Shown here one piece after another: positions 1-7,958 of a DNA stretch of 11,083 nt. The stretch lies in the NCBI GenBank assembly GCA_959600065.1, contig CAUGKZ010000024.1, forward strand, positions 1 to 11,083, given 5' to 3'. The notes beneath the pieces are model-generated. The model saw nothing but the letters and a program-made list of their open reading frames with translations. It searched no databases and was not told the origin of the DNA. Origin of the DNA: an uncultured Kroppenstedtia sp. (GTDB lineage Bacteria > Bacillota > Bacilli > Thermoactinomycetales > DSM-45169). The position numbers and the translations under genes were made by a program. Within the stretch, counting starts at the first letter, position 1, and the number at the start of each line of letters is the position of its first letter.

Positions 1-30
1 GATGATTTGGCGAGACAGGGGGATGGATGA
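1..30 (+). CDS. Possible C-terminal end of an upstream gene (partial)
   Basis: In frame 1 the first nine codons read D-D-L-A-R-Q-G-D-G and then stop at TGA 28-30. That TGA overlaps the metX start ATG (27-29) as ATGA, the usual sign of two translationally coupled genes in one operon. Only nine codons are visible, so the family cannot be named; a sulphhydrylase or another methionine gene would be a typical partner, but that is inference. Frame 2 is also open here (2-55), so this could be chance. Confidence 0.25.
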   Translation, partial: DDLARQGDG

Positions 31-1160
31 TGCCAATCTCTACCCGGATTTTTGAAAAGAAAAAAGTATCCGTCGGCGCGGTCCGATTGGAGAGCGGAGA
101 AACTCTTTCGCAAGTGGAAGTGGCAGTGGAAGCGGTCGGAAGCGAACCCAAGGTGGACGGGAGCAACATTGTGCTGGTTTGCCATCCGCTGACCGGGGAT
201 GCCCACGCGGTAGGGGATGAAGAGTCCCCCGGATGGTGGGACGGTCTGATCGGTCCAGACAAATGGATCGATACCAACCGCTACCATGTGTTGACCCTTA
301 ATGTATTGGGGGGATGTGGAGGGACGACGGGTCCCTCTTCCATGGATCCCACGACGAATCAACCTTACGGCACTCGCTTTCCTCGAGTCAGTATCCGGGA
401 TATGGTGTCTGTACAAAAGCGTTGTTTGGAAAAACTAGGGATTCGGCGGGTGGAAATGGTGATCGGCGGCTCTATGGGGGGCATGTTGGTCTTGGAGTGG
501 GGAATCCTCCACCCTGGCTTTGCACGAAAACTGGTCCCCCTCGCTACTGCCGCTGCTCTTACTCCGACAGCCATCGCCTTCAATGATATCGGGCGTCAGG
601 CGATTGTGGCTGATCCCGGTTACCGAGAAGGCCATTATTATCCGGGTCCCGGACCGGTGCAAGGCTTGGCGGTGGCCCGGATGATAGCGATGGTCACCTA
701 CCGGACTCCGCAATTGTTTGAAAAACGGTTTAGTCGCAACCTGCAAGCTGGAGGGTCTCCGATTCAAGCCGACTCCCTGTTTCAAGTGGAAAGTTATCTG
801 CGTCACCAGGGAAAAAAGTTGGTGCAACGCTTTGATGCGAACAGCTATCTCTATCTGTTGAAGGCGATGGACATCCATGATCTGGGCCGAGACAGAGGCG
901 GAGTGAAGAGCGCCCTGTCCACCGTCGAGGCAGAAGTGTTGATCGTGGGTATCCGGGAAGATCAACTGTTTCCCATCCAGCAGCAGCGGGAACTGTTCAC
1001 TCTACTGAAAAGCCAGGGAGTCAAATGTGAGTTGCTGGAGATCTCTTCGGAATACGGTCATGATGCCTTCCTGGTGGAATATGAGGAGACGGGTCCCCGG
1101 ATCCGGAAGTTCCTCGACCAGGGTCTGAATCAAGGAGTGACTGAACGTTGGATCAGTTGA
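27..1160 (+). CDS. metX: Homoserine O-acetyltransferase (MetX family)
   Basis: Transfers an acyl group, usually acetyl from acetyl-CoA, to homoserine in the cytoplasm, which activates it for sulphur assimilation into methionine. The 377-residue protein is an alpha/beta hydrolase of normal length for the family. The oxyanion and substrate region TGPSSMDP lies at residues 101-108. The nucleophile elbow GGSMGG places the catalytic Ser at 149; Asp312 (in IREDQLFP) and His345 (in YGHDAF) complete the triad. An in-frame stop at 3-5 limits the start to ATG 27 or ATG 30. AGGGGG at 17-22 is only four bases from ATG 27 and seven from ATG 30, so ATG 30 is a real alternative, while the ATGA overlap with a possible upstream frame favours ATG 27. 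MetX enzymes can use succinyl-CoA instead of acetyl-CoA, and I cannot settle this from sequence. A terminator follows directly, so metX is probably the last gene of its operon. Confidence 0.93.
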   Translation: MMPISTRIFEKKKVSVGAVRLESGETLSQVEVAVEAVGSEPKVDGSNIVLVCHPLTGDAHAVGDEESPGWWDGLIGPDKWIDTNRYHVLTLNVLGGCGGTTGPSSMDPTTNQPYGTRFPRVSIRDMVSVQKRCLEKLGIRRVEMVIGGSMGGMLVLEWGILHPGFARKLVPLATAAALTPTAIAFNDIGRQAIVADPGYREGHYYPGPGPVQGLAVARMIAMVTYRTPQLFEKRFSRNLQAGGSPIQADSLFQVESYLRHQGKKLVQRFDANSYLYLLKAMDIHDLGRDRGGVKSALSTVEAEVLIVGIREDQLFPIQQQRELFTLLKSQGVKCELLEISSEYGHDAFLVEYEETGPRIRKFLDQGLNQGVTERWIS

Positions 1161-1177
1161 TAGATCCAAGGTAGCGT

Positions 1178-1207
1178 GCCTGTCCGATGCATCGGGCAGG
1201 TTTTTAT
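1178..1207 (+). terminator. Rho-independent terminator after metX
   Basis: Near-perfect inverted repeat with arms CCTGTCCGA and TCGGGCAGG (one G-T pair) around a short loop, followed at once by TTTTTATTT. It lies 18 bases after the metX stop and separates metX from the sdh operon. Confidence 0.85.
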
Positions 1208-1276
1208 TTCCGATAGAGGACAGGTTTATAAGACATCAGGTTGGGGCAATTTACCACATAAGCAGGAGGGCCTAAC

Positions 1277-1306
1277 TTGACGCTATATCGAAAGTGAGAG
1301 TACAAT
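1277..1306 (+). promoter_or_regulatory. Sigma-A-type promoter of sdhCAB
   Basis: -35 TTGACG (1277-1282), 18-base spacer, -10 TACAAT (1301-1306). Each hexamer matches the consensus at five of six positions. The predicted start near 1313 gives a leader of about 165 bases before sdhC. The rest of the 1161-1478 gap holds the metX terminator upstream and, downstream, the leader hairpin; I see no gene in it. A second TACAAT at 1371-1376 lacks a convincing -35. Confidence 0.75.
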
Positions 1307-1319
1307 GATATCGTCTAAG

Positions 1320-1361
1320 ATGTGAAACCTTTCTTTCCCTGAAGAGAAATGTGTTTCATAT
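1320..1361 (+). promoter_or_regulatory. Stem-loop at the 5' end of the sdh leader
   Basis: The outer stem pairs 1320-1328 with 1353-1361 (nine pairs, one G-T). The inner stem pairs 1330-1336 with 1343-1349 (seven pairs, one G-T) around the loop CCCTGA. The structure begins about seven bases after the predicted transcription start and has no U tract, so it is not a terminator. Hairpins at the extreme 5' end are known to stabilise Bacillus mRNAs; that role here is inference. Confidence 0.55.
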
Positions 1362-1478
1362 TTCCACCGGCTACAATAGTAGGGATGTATACCCTTTGGC
1401 ATAGCCGGTCCAGTTTTGGAGAGAGGGTTCCTTGCAAACATACCGTGTTACTATCAGGGGATTATTGGGGGGGCAAAA

Positions 1479-2129
1479 ATGAGTACGCACCGCAGTTTTT
1501 TTAGCAGACGGTTGCATTCCCTGCTGGGTGTGATTCCAGTCGGCTTTTTTTTGGTTGAACACCTGATTACAAACCATTATGCAACCGAAGGGGCGCAAGC
1601 CTTTACCGAACAGGTGGAATGGATCTGGGGCATTCCGTTCCTGCCGATTCTGGAGATCTTTTTTATCTTTCTTCCTCTCCTGTACCACGGCGTTTACGGT
1701 CTGTACATCGCCTTTACGGCGAAGAACAATGTCGGTAGTTTCGGCCTGTTTCGCAATATCATGTTTATGTTGCAACGCTTGACCGGGGTAATCACCTTGA
1801 TCTTTGTCACCATGCATGTGTGGGAGACCCGGTTGCAAGTGGCCTTGAACGATTACAGTGCGGATCAGGTGACCCAGCTGACCGCGGATATCCTGTCTAA
1901 TCCAGTCACCCAGGTCTGGTACACGATCGGTGTCTTAGCAGCCGTGTTCCATTTTTCCAATGGCATGTGGTCTTTCCTGGTCACGTGGGGGATCACCGTG
2001 GGTCCCCGGGCTCAACGGATTTCCTCTTATGTCTGGGCCGTGGTGTTCGTGTTGGTCAGTTATATTGGACTGAGCGCCCTGTATGCATTTGCGGATCCGG
2101 AATTTACTAACCAGCTGGCACAGTGGTAG
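1479..2129 (+). CDS. sdhC: Succinate dehydrogenase cytochrome b558 subunit
   Basis: Membrane anchor of complex II, which binds two b haems and passes electrons from SdhB to menaquinone. The 216 residues hold five hydrophobic segments (about 14-34, 56-80, 95-117, 146-170, 183-205), the single-anchor layout known from Bacillus subtilis; no separate sdhD is present. Histidines lie at 13, 28, 70, 113 and 158, almost exactly the spacing of the five conserved histidines of B. subtilis SdhC (13, 28, 70, 113, 155), four of which ligate haem. The start ATG 1479 is chosen because the MSTHRSFFSRRLH opening places these histidines correctly; a TTG at 1416 in the same frame would add 21 unrelated residues. 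The G-rich site GGGGGGG lies five bases upstream. The stop is 17 bases before the sdhA start. Confidence 0.95.
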   Translation: MSTHRSFFSRRLHSLLGVIPVGFFLVEHLITNHYATEGAQAFTEQVEWIWGIPFLPILEIFFIFLPLLYHGVYGLYIAFTAKNNVGSFGLFRNIMFMLQRLTGVITLIFVTMHVWETRLQVALNDYSADQVTQLTADILSNPVTQVWYTIGVLAAVFHFSNGMWSFLVTWGITVGPRAQRISSYVWAVVFVLVSYIGLSALYAFADPEFTNQLAQW

Positions 2130-2146
2130 AAGGGGGCACTGCCAAA

Positions 2147-3919
2147 ATGAGAAAAGATAAAGTTATCATCGTCGGCGGAGGCCTGGCGGGCCTAATGGCC
2201 ACGATCCAAGCGGCCGAAGCCGGTGCCGACATCGACCTGTTTTCGATTGTGCCGGTTCGTCGTTCCCACTCGGTTTGCGCCCAGGGGGGCATCAATGGAG
2301 CGGTAAACACCAAAGGGGAAGGGGACTCCCCGTGGGAGCATTTTGATGACACCGTTTATGGCGGTGACTTCCTAGCCAACCAGCCTCCAGTGAAAGCGAT
2401 GTGTGAGGCGGCGCCGGGAATCATCTATCTGATGGACCGGATGGGGGTTCCTTTCAACCGGACTCCGGAGGGGCTACTCGACTTCCGCCGGTTCGGGGGA
2501 ACCAAACACCACCGGACAGCCTTTGCCGGTGCCACTACCGGACAACAGTTGTTGTATGCTCTGGACGAGCAGGTGCGGCGCTGGGAAGTGGCGGGGAATG
2601 TCACCAAGTATGAGCAATGGGAGTTCACTTCTCTGATCCTCGATGATGAGGGCCGTTGCCGGGGGATCGTGGCTCAGGACCGGCGGAGCATGGAGATCAA
2701 AGCATTCCGTGCCGATGCGGTTATCTTGGCCACGGGCGGTCCTGGGATCATTTTCGGCAAATCGACCAACTCCATGATTAATACGGGCACGGCTGCCAGT
2801 GCGGCTTACCAACAAGGCGCCTATTATGCCAACGGCGAATTCGTTCAGGTGCACCCGACGGCCATTCCCGGAGACGATAAGCTGCGGTTGATGTCCGAGT
2901 CCGCACGTGGAGAAGGGGGACGCATCTGGACCTATAAAGACGGGAAACCCTGGTATTTTCTCGAAGAAATGTATCCTGCCTATGGCAACCTGGTTCCGCG
3001 GGATATCGCCACCCGAGCGATCTTCAAGGTTTGTGTTGACATGAAACTGGGTATCAACGGGGAGAACATGGTTTATCTGGATCTCTCCCACAAAGACCCG
3101 AAAGAGTTGGATGTCAAACTGGGCGGGATCATCGAGATCTATGAGAAATTCATGGGTGAAGATCCGCGTAAGGTTCCGATGAAGATCTTCCCGGCGGTTC
3201 ATTACTCCATGGGTGGTCTGTGGGTGGATTACAACGGGATGACCAATATCCCCGGTCTGTTTGCCGCCGGAGAAGCCAACTACCAGTACCACGGTGGTAA
3301 CCGTCTTGGCGCCAACTCCCTGGTTTCCTGTATCTTTGACGGAATTATCACCGGCCCCGCTGCGCTGGAGTATATCCGGGGGCTGGATCGGTCCGCTGAA
3401 GATATGCCTTCTTCGCTATTTGAGGGGCATCAGAAGCAGGAGCAAGAGAAGTACGACAACATCCTTAAAATGGACGGGGATGAAAATCCCTACCAGTTGC
3501 ACAAGGAACTGGGTCAGTGGATGACGGATAATGTGACCGTGGTTCGTTACAACGATAAGCTGAAGCAAACCGATGAAAAAATCCAAGAGCTGATGGAGCG
3601 CTACCAGCGAATCAATGTGACTGACACCAGCACCTGGAGCAACCAGCCTGCCTCCTTTGTCCGGCAACTGTGGAACATGCTGGAGCTGTCCCGGGTGATC
3701 ACCCAGGGTGCTTACAATCGGAATGAAAGCCGGGGAGCTCACTACAAACCGGATTTCCCGGACCGGAATGACGAGGACTGGCTGAAGACGACCAAGGCTA
3801 AGTATACGGAAAACGGTCCCGCCTTCGAGTATGAAGATGTGGATGTCTCCCTCATCAAGCCGCGGCCGCGACGCTATGATGTGGCTAAACAAAGTGAGAA
3901 GGGGGCGGAAAGCAAATGA
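2147..3919 (+). CDS. sdhA: Succinate dehydrogenase flavoprotein subunit
   Basis: Catalytic subunit of complex II on the cytoplasmic face; oxidises succinate to fumarate with covalently bound FAD. The 590 residues match the Bacillus-type subunit in length. The N-terminal dinucleotide-binding motif is VGGGLAGL (residues 9-16). His41 in RRSHSVCAQGG is the expected site of covalent FAD attachment. Active-site residues typical of the family are visible: His236 (HPTAI), Arg254 (SARGEGGR), Arg290 (the expected proton-shuttle arginine in RDIATR), His352 (VHYSMGG) and Arg386 (GGNRLGANSL). I prefer ATG 2147 to the GTG at 2123: AGGGGG lies ten bases before it and the Rossmann motif then begins near residue 6 as usual, whereas GTG 2123 would overlap the sdhC stop. 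It overlaps sdhB by four bases (ATGA), so the two are translationally coupled. Confidence 0.96.
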   Translation: MRKDKVIIVGGGLAGLMATIQAAEAGADIDLFSIVPVRRSHSVCAQGGINGAVNTKGEGDSPWEHFDDTVYGGDFLANQPPVKAMCEAAPGIIYLMDRMGVPFNRTPEGLLDFRRFGGTKHHRTAFAGATTGQQLLYALDEQVRRWEVAGNVTKYEQWEFTSLILDDEGRCRGIVAQDRRSMEIKAFRADAVILATGGPGIIFGKSTNSMINTGTAASAAYQQGAYYANGEFVQVHPTAIPGDDKLRLMSESARGEGGRIWTYKDGKPWYFLEEMYPAYGNLVPRDIATRAIFKVCVDMKLGINGENMVYLDLSHKDPKELDVKLGGIIEIYEKFMGEDPRKVPMKIFPAVHYSMGGLWVDYNGMTNIPGLFAAGEANYQYHGGNRLGANSLVSCIFDGIITGPAALEYIRGLDRSAEDMPSSLFEGHQKQEQEKYDNILKMDGDENPYQLHKELGQWMTDNVTVVRYNDKLKQTDEKIQELMERYQRINVTDTSTWSNQPASFVRQLWNMLELSRVITQGAYNRNESRGAHYKPDFPDRNDEDWLKTTKAKYTENGPAFEYEDVDVSLIKPRPRRYDVAKQSEKGAESK

Positions 3920-4689
3920 GCGAACAGACGGCGACAGCAGTAGAAAAAAAGACCGTTCGTTTTATCATCACACGTCAGGATACCCCCGATAGTGAACCCT
4001 ATGAAGAGGAGTTTGAGCTGGAATATCGCCCCAATATGACGATCAACTCTTCTCTGATGGAGATTCAACGCACTCCTTACAATGCCAAAGGGGAAAAGGT
4101 ATCTCCGGTCTCCTGGGAGTCCAACTGTTTGGAGGAGGTTTGTGGGGCTTGCTCCATGGTGATTAATGGAACTCCCCGTCAGGCTTGCTCCACGCTGGTG
4201 GATTCGCTGGAGCAACCGATCCGGGTTCAGCCGATGGACACCTTCCCAGTGGTGCGGGATATGGTGATCGACCGGAACCGGATGTTTGATGCCATGAAAC
4301 GGGTGAAAGCTTGGATCCCAATTGATGGTACTTATGATCTGGGTGCAGGGCCCCGGATGCCGGAAGTGGATCGTCAATGGCGGTATGAATTGTCCAAGTG
4401 TATGACCTGCGGAGTCTGTCTCCAGGCTTGCCCCAATGTGAACTCCCGTTCCGATTTCATGGGGCCCTTTATCATCGGTCAGGTGGACCTCTTTAACTCC
4501 CACCCCACAGGGGAGATGAACAAAGAGGAACGGACAGAGGCCCTAATCGGTGAAGGTGGGTTGCAGGAGTGCGGGAACTCCCAGAACTGTGTCCAGGCTT
4601 GTCCGAAAGGGGTACCGTTGACCACAGCCATTGCCCGTATGAACCGGGAAGGAACCAAGCATATGTTTCGCAAATGGCTCTCCCATTAA
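3916..4689 (+). CDS. sdhB: Succinate dehydrogenase iron-sulphur subunit
   Basis: Electron-transfer subunit of complex II, between FAD in SdhA and haem in SdhC. In 257 residues all cluster ligands are present: Cys71, Cys76, Cys79 and Cys91 for the [2Fe-2S] centre in the ferredoxin-like N-terminal half; Cys162, Cys165, Cys168 and Cys229 for [4Fe-4S]; Cys172, Cys219 and Cys225 for [3Fe-4S]. Cluster assignment follows the known family pattern. The start ATG is within the sdhA stop (ATGA), with a GAAGGGGG site ten bases upstream. It is the last gene of sdhCAB and is followed by a strong terminator after 14 bases. Confidence 0.96.
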   Translation: MSEQTATAVEKKTVRFIITRQDTPDSEPYEEEFELEYRPNMTINSSLMEIQRTPYNAKGEKVSPVSWESNCLEEVCGACSMVINGTPRQACSTLVDSLEQPIRVQPMDTFPVVRDMVIDRNRMFDAMKRVKAWIPIDGTYDLGAGPRMPEVDRQWRYELSKCMTCGVCLQACPNVNSRSDFMGPFIIGQVDLFNSHPTGEMNKEERTEALIGEGGLQECGNSQNCVQACPKGVPLTTAIARMNREGTKHMFRKWLSH

Positions 4690-4703
4690 TCTAAAGGAAT
4701 GAG

Positions 4704-4740
4704 AAAACACCCTCCGACAACTCGGAGGGTGTTTTCCTTT
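4704..4740. terminator. Bidirectional terminator between sdhB and the DUF1002 gene
   Basis: A perfect 14-bp inverted repeat pairs 4704-4717 with 4722-4735 around CAAC. The stem core is CACCCTCCGA and its outer pairs are AAAA/TTTT, so each strand ends in a U run. It serves sdhCAB on the + strand and the converging DUF1002 gene on the - strand. Confidence 0.92.
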
Positions 4741-4749
4741 GGATTGGCT

Positions 4750-5640
4750 TTAAGAAAAGATGTTTTTCAGGGAGTTGAACAGATCGGAGATCCAGGCCCA
4801 CAGCTTATCAAAAAAGCCTTGGGCTTCTTTGGAGTCGACGATTTGGTCGAGATTGCCCTTCAACTTCTCCAGTTGATTGCTGAATTGATCCCAGTCGATA
4901 TCTAATTGAGAGAACTTATACATCACATTGGTGACGTTATCGATCTCTTGGTTGTTCAGATTGATGTTGAGATCTCCGGCGACATTGACGATAATATCCC
5001 GAACTTGTTCTTTGGATTCGGGTTTTTTATCGGCAATCTTTTCTTTGACCTCGGTCATAAACTGGGATGCCTTTTCATTGTCTCCCAATTTCTCGCCCAA
5101 TTCGGAGGTGCGAACCATCTCTTCATTAGCCACTTGCTTCTGTTCTTCGCTGATGTTTTGGTCAGCAGCGGTTTCAAATGCCTTCAGGATTCCGGTCAGG
5201 CCGGCGGTGCCGGAGACCTGCATCGGAGCGGTGACATAGACTTCCGCATCAGTGACGCCGGCGGTGGTCAGAGCGTTGGCATACATTTGTTCCGTGATGG
5301 TGGTGATGTTGTTCGTCTTCACTTTGATGCCGGAGCCCTGTTTTGCCAAGGTGATCTTGGCGGAGGAAAGGGCTCGGTTACCGATGGTGGCCCGGTTTAG
5401 GTATTTGCCGAGATAGCGGTGTTCTTCCTGGTTGGTGATGGTGATGGTTTCTACATCGGAAGCTACGTTCATTTCTTGAAGGATCTGCTCTTTTTGTTGC
5501 GGGTTGAGATCATGTCCCAAAGTGACCACGGTTTCTCCGGCAACCGCATCTGCGGATGCCGGTGTGGGCAAGGCCCATGAGAAAAGCAGGGTGATCACGG
5601 TCAGATACAGCAACCCTGAATTCCATCTGTGTCTGTTCAT
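4750..5640 (-). CDS. ypuA: DUF1002 (YpuA-like) exported protein
   Basis: 296 residues, function unknown. A clear signal peptide opens it: basic MNRHRW, hydrophobic stretch to about residue 22, then PTPASA with probable cleavage after Ala30. The mature part opens with VVTLGHDLNPQQKEQILQEM, followed by an ITITNQEEHRYL segment, a central region rich in Thr and Ala, and a Lys/Glu-rich helical second half that ends in an aromatic amphipathic tail (WAWISDLFNSLKNIF). This layout and length match the DUF1002 family, of which B. subtilis YpuA is a member; the family match is from memory. The start is supported by GGAGGGGG ten bases upstream. It lies 92 bases after the PBP stop on the same strand with no terminator between, so partial cotranscription with the PBP is possible. 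Its own promoter is not obvious. Confidence 0.82.
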   Translation of the reverse strand: MNRHRWNSGLLYLTVITLLFSWALPTPASADAVAGETVVTLGHDLNPQQKEQILQEMNVASDVETITITNQEEHRYLGKYLNRATIGNRALSSAKITLAKQGSGIKVKTNNITTITEQMYANALTTAGVTDAEVYVTAPMQVSGTAGLTGILKAFETAADQNISEEQKQVANEEMVRTSELGEKLGDNEKASQFMTEVKEKIADKKPESKEQVRDIIVNVAGDLNINLNNQEIDNVTNVMYKFSQLDIDWDQFSNQLEKLKGNLDQIVDSKEAQGFFDKLWAWISDLFNSLKNIFS

Positions 5641-5732
5641 CTTTAGAAAACCCCCTCCGTTACTAATATAGACGAAAATGGTTATCCGGATGTTTCAGTG
5701 GGAAGGTCGGATCCTTGGAGCCGGGAGGAAGA

Positions 5733-7787
5733 TCAGCGATAGCGTTCTTCCAGCATCTTTTTAACGGATGGGAAGAGATAGTGGCTACCCCCGCGATCCT
5801 GAACTTCATCCACCATGGAGGCGACCACGATATCCGGTTTTTCGCCCTTTTTACCAGCCATCCAAGCCAGCCATCCCAGTTGACGCTCGTCTTTATCATC
5901 TTTGCTCGCTTTCAGTTCTGCAGTTCCCGTCTTGGCTCCTAGTTCTACTCCATCCGTCTTCAGATCCCGGGCGGAGCCTTTGGGCAGTTCCACAACTCCG
6001 CGGAGTAATTTCCTCACTTGGTTGGCGTTGTCAGGAGTGATCACGTTTTTCTTCCAGATCACCCGCTTTCCCTTTTGATCGGGATCTACGATCAGATAGG
6101 GCTGGATCATGTCCCCTTTGTTGGCGAAGGTGGTGTACATTGCCGCCAGATGGAGAGGACTGACCAGGAGTTGTCCCTGTCCGTAGGAGGTATCTGCCAG
6201 CAGGATTTCATTATCCAACTTGTTGGAGTTGGAAAACTGGGATGGAGTCATCCCCAGGTCATCCAGCTTCGCATTGAAACCGAATTTTTTGTAGTACTCG
6301 ATCGTCTTCGCTTCTCCGATTTTTAGACCGACACGGGCAAAGTAAATATTGTCTGACCAGGCGAGGGCCTTAGCGAGATCGACACCGCCCCCTGGATTAT
6401 CCACTCGGGTCACATAGTAACCGCCCCAGGAGGAGTCTTTCTGCCATTTCCCTTTATCCGTGTTATAGGTGGTATCAAGAGTGATTGACTTGGTGTTTAG
6501 GGCGATCGCAGCAGTGATTGGTTTCATGGTGGAGCCGGGAGCATAGGCAAGTTTGGCCCGGTTGGCCAAGGGCTGATCCGATCCGCTGACTCGGGACCAC
6601 TCATCCTGAGACAGACCCTGAATAAATTGGTTGGGATCATAGGAGGGGGCACTTACCATCGCTAAGATTTCCCCGGTCCGGGGCTGGAGTGCCACACTGG
6701 CTCCCTTGTCCTTTTGGATGCCCTGGTAGAGTTGGCGCTGTGTTTTTAGGTCGATGGTGGTTTGTACATCTTTCCCTTTTTTGGCAGGCGTTTCACCAAG
6801 GACTGCTTTTTGTTTTCCATCTCCCCGGCTGATCACCACTTTCCATCCGGGGGTACCCCGCAGTTGCTCTTCCAAATCCGATTCCAGGCCGCGATGTCCG
6901 ATCCAATCCCCGGGTTGATAGCCACCCTTCTCTTTGTATTTCTTTAACTGTTCCTTGGTGATGGGGCGAATATAGCCGGTGACGTGAGCAGTCAGATCTT
7001 TTTGCGGATAGACCCGGTCCGATGCATCCTGTACGGTAACACCGGTAATTTTCTGCAGCCGGTCCACCTGTTTGCCGCCTTTCCCATCAAAGACTTGGAT
7101 CGGAATGAAGCGGCTGGGATCCTTCTTTTCTCCTTGTTTTAATTGTTTCTGGATAGTTTCTGGATCCCGGTTCAATGCTTTGGCCAGTTCCTGGGAAGTT
7201 TTTTTGGGTTCCAATACTTCATTGGGTACCATACCCACGGCTGTTTTCTGGGCGTTTGTAGCTAGAGGTTCTCCATTTCGGGCAGTGATTTTCCCCCGGG
7301 TTCCCGGTGGGGTTCGGAGAACACCGACCCGGTCTCCCTCTTTCATTTGCGGGAAAATCAGAGAGGGAGTCCAAGCCACGCGCCACCCTTCATCATCTTC
7401 CACCATTTTAGCTTGGTTTTTGAAGGAGAGCACTCCCACGGTGTCTGTTTCTATCCTGGAAGAGAAGGGGATGGTTTCCACTTCTTCTTCCGAGGTTTTC
7501 CCCAACTTTAGCTGAATCTCTTTTTGTTTGATGCCCTTGGCGATGGATTCGTGCTTTTTGACGAATTCCTTTTGCGTCACCTTTTGTTGTGCATCCTTAC
7601 TGAGCAATTCGTACATCGAGGCATAATCGCCTTGTTCCCAATGGTTCATGTATTTTTCCAGAACCGCCTGAGGTCCAGGTCCGGAATTTCCTTGAAAGAC
7701 ATAGACCAGTCCTGCAATCGAGGCGATCAAGACCACGACGATCAACAGGGTGATCTTTTTGGATATGGGAAATTTGCTATTGTCCAT
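5733..7787 (-). CDS. MecA-like class B penicillin-binding protein (transpeptidase)
   Basis: Cross-links peptidoglycan peptides on the outer membrane face. The 684 residues show one N-terminal membrane anchor (about 11-31), an NTF2-like MecA N-terminal domain (about 38-147), a dimerisation or pedestal domain (about 155-325) and a C-terminal transpeptidase domain (about 340-680). The active-site motifs are intact: S419-T-M-K422, S478-D-N480 and K619-T-G-T. The architecture matches Staphylococcus PBP2a and B. subtilis PBP3 (pbpC), both low-affinity enzymes; beta-lactam affinity cannot be read from sequence. ATG 7787 is chosen because AGAGGTGA lies about ten bases upstream; the ATG at 7832 would fall inside the predicted -10 element. 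It has its own promoter and no recognisable terminator before the DUF1002 gene. Confidence 0.93.
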   Translation of the reverse strand: MDNSKFPISKKITLLIVVVLIASIAGLVYVFQGNSGPGPQAVLEKYMNHWEQGDYASMYELLSKDAQQKVTQKEFVKKHESIAKGIKQKEIQLKLGKTSEEEVETIPFSSRIETDTVGVLSFKNQAKMVEDDEGWRVAWTPSLIFPQMKEGDRVGVLRTPPGTRGKITARNGEPLATNAQKTAVGMVPNEVLEPKKTSQELAKALNRDPETIQKQLKQGEKKDPSRFIPIQVFDGKGGKQVDRLQKITGVTVQDASDRVYPQKDLTAHVTGYIRPITKEQLKKYKEKGGYQPGDWIGHRGLESDLEEQLRGTPGWKVVISRGDGKQKAVLGETPAKKGKDVQTTIDLKTQRQLYQGIQKDKGASVALQPRTGEILAMVSAPSYDPNQFIQGLSQDEWSRVSGSDQPLANRAKLAYAPGSTMKPITAAIALNTKSITLDTTYNTDKGKWQKDSSWGGYYVTRVDNPGGGVDLAKALAWSDNIYFARVGLKIGEAKTIEYYKKFGFNAKLDDLGMTPSQFSNSNKLDNEILLADTSYGQGQLLVSPLHLAAMYTTFANKGDMIQPYLIVDPDQKGKRVIWKKNVITPDNANQVRKLLRGVVELPKGSARDLKTDGVELGAKTGTAELKASKDDKDERQLGWLAWMAGKKGEKPDIVVASMVDEVQDRGGSHYLFPSVKKMLEERYR

Positions 7788-7830
7788 ACTAAATGAATCA
7801 CCTCTTTGAAGGATGGATAAGTACCCCAAC

Positions 7831-7859
7831 ATTCTACCCTTTCTCAGGGCGGCTGTGAA
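7831..7859 (-). promoter_or_regulatory. Sigma-A-type promoter of the PBP gene
   Basis: Read on the - strand: -35 TTCACA (7859-7854), 17-base spacer, -10 TAGAAT (7836-7831). Each hexamer matches the consensus at five of six positions. The predicted start near 7824 leaves a leader of about 37 bases to ATG 7787. Confidence 0.72.
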
Positions 7860-7907
7860 TCTATCTTTTGTATAAATTTGTTGTTTGTGGGTTGATTGTG
7901 AGAGAAA

Positions 7908-7940
7908 AGAGAAAAAAAGAAACGGGGTTTGTCCCCGCTT
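7908..7940 (-). terminator. Rho-independent terminator after the fumarase gene
   Basis: On the - strand AAGCGGGG (7940-7933) pairs with CCCCGTTT (7927-7920), eight pairs with one G-U, loop ACAAA, then C and seven T. It lies 19 bases after the fumarase stop and isolates that gene from the PBP gene. Confidence 0.88.
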
Positions 7941-7958
7941 CTCGTCGATGAAATGGGA

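Noticed and set aside
1416..1478. N-terminal extension of SdhC from TTG 1416
   Set aside because: SdhC family proteins start near MSTHRSFFSRRLH, and the conserved histidine positions fit ATG 1479.
1385..1504. Short 38-codon upstream frame overlapping the sdhC start
   Set aside because: Its purine-rich AGGG is directly next to the ATG, too close for a ribosome binding site, and the peptide has no features.
7788..7832. N-terminal extension of the PBP from ATG 7832
   Set aside because: It lies in the predicted -10 element and has no good ribosome binding site, while ATG 7787 has AGAGGTGA upstream.
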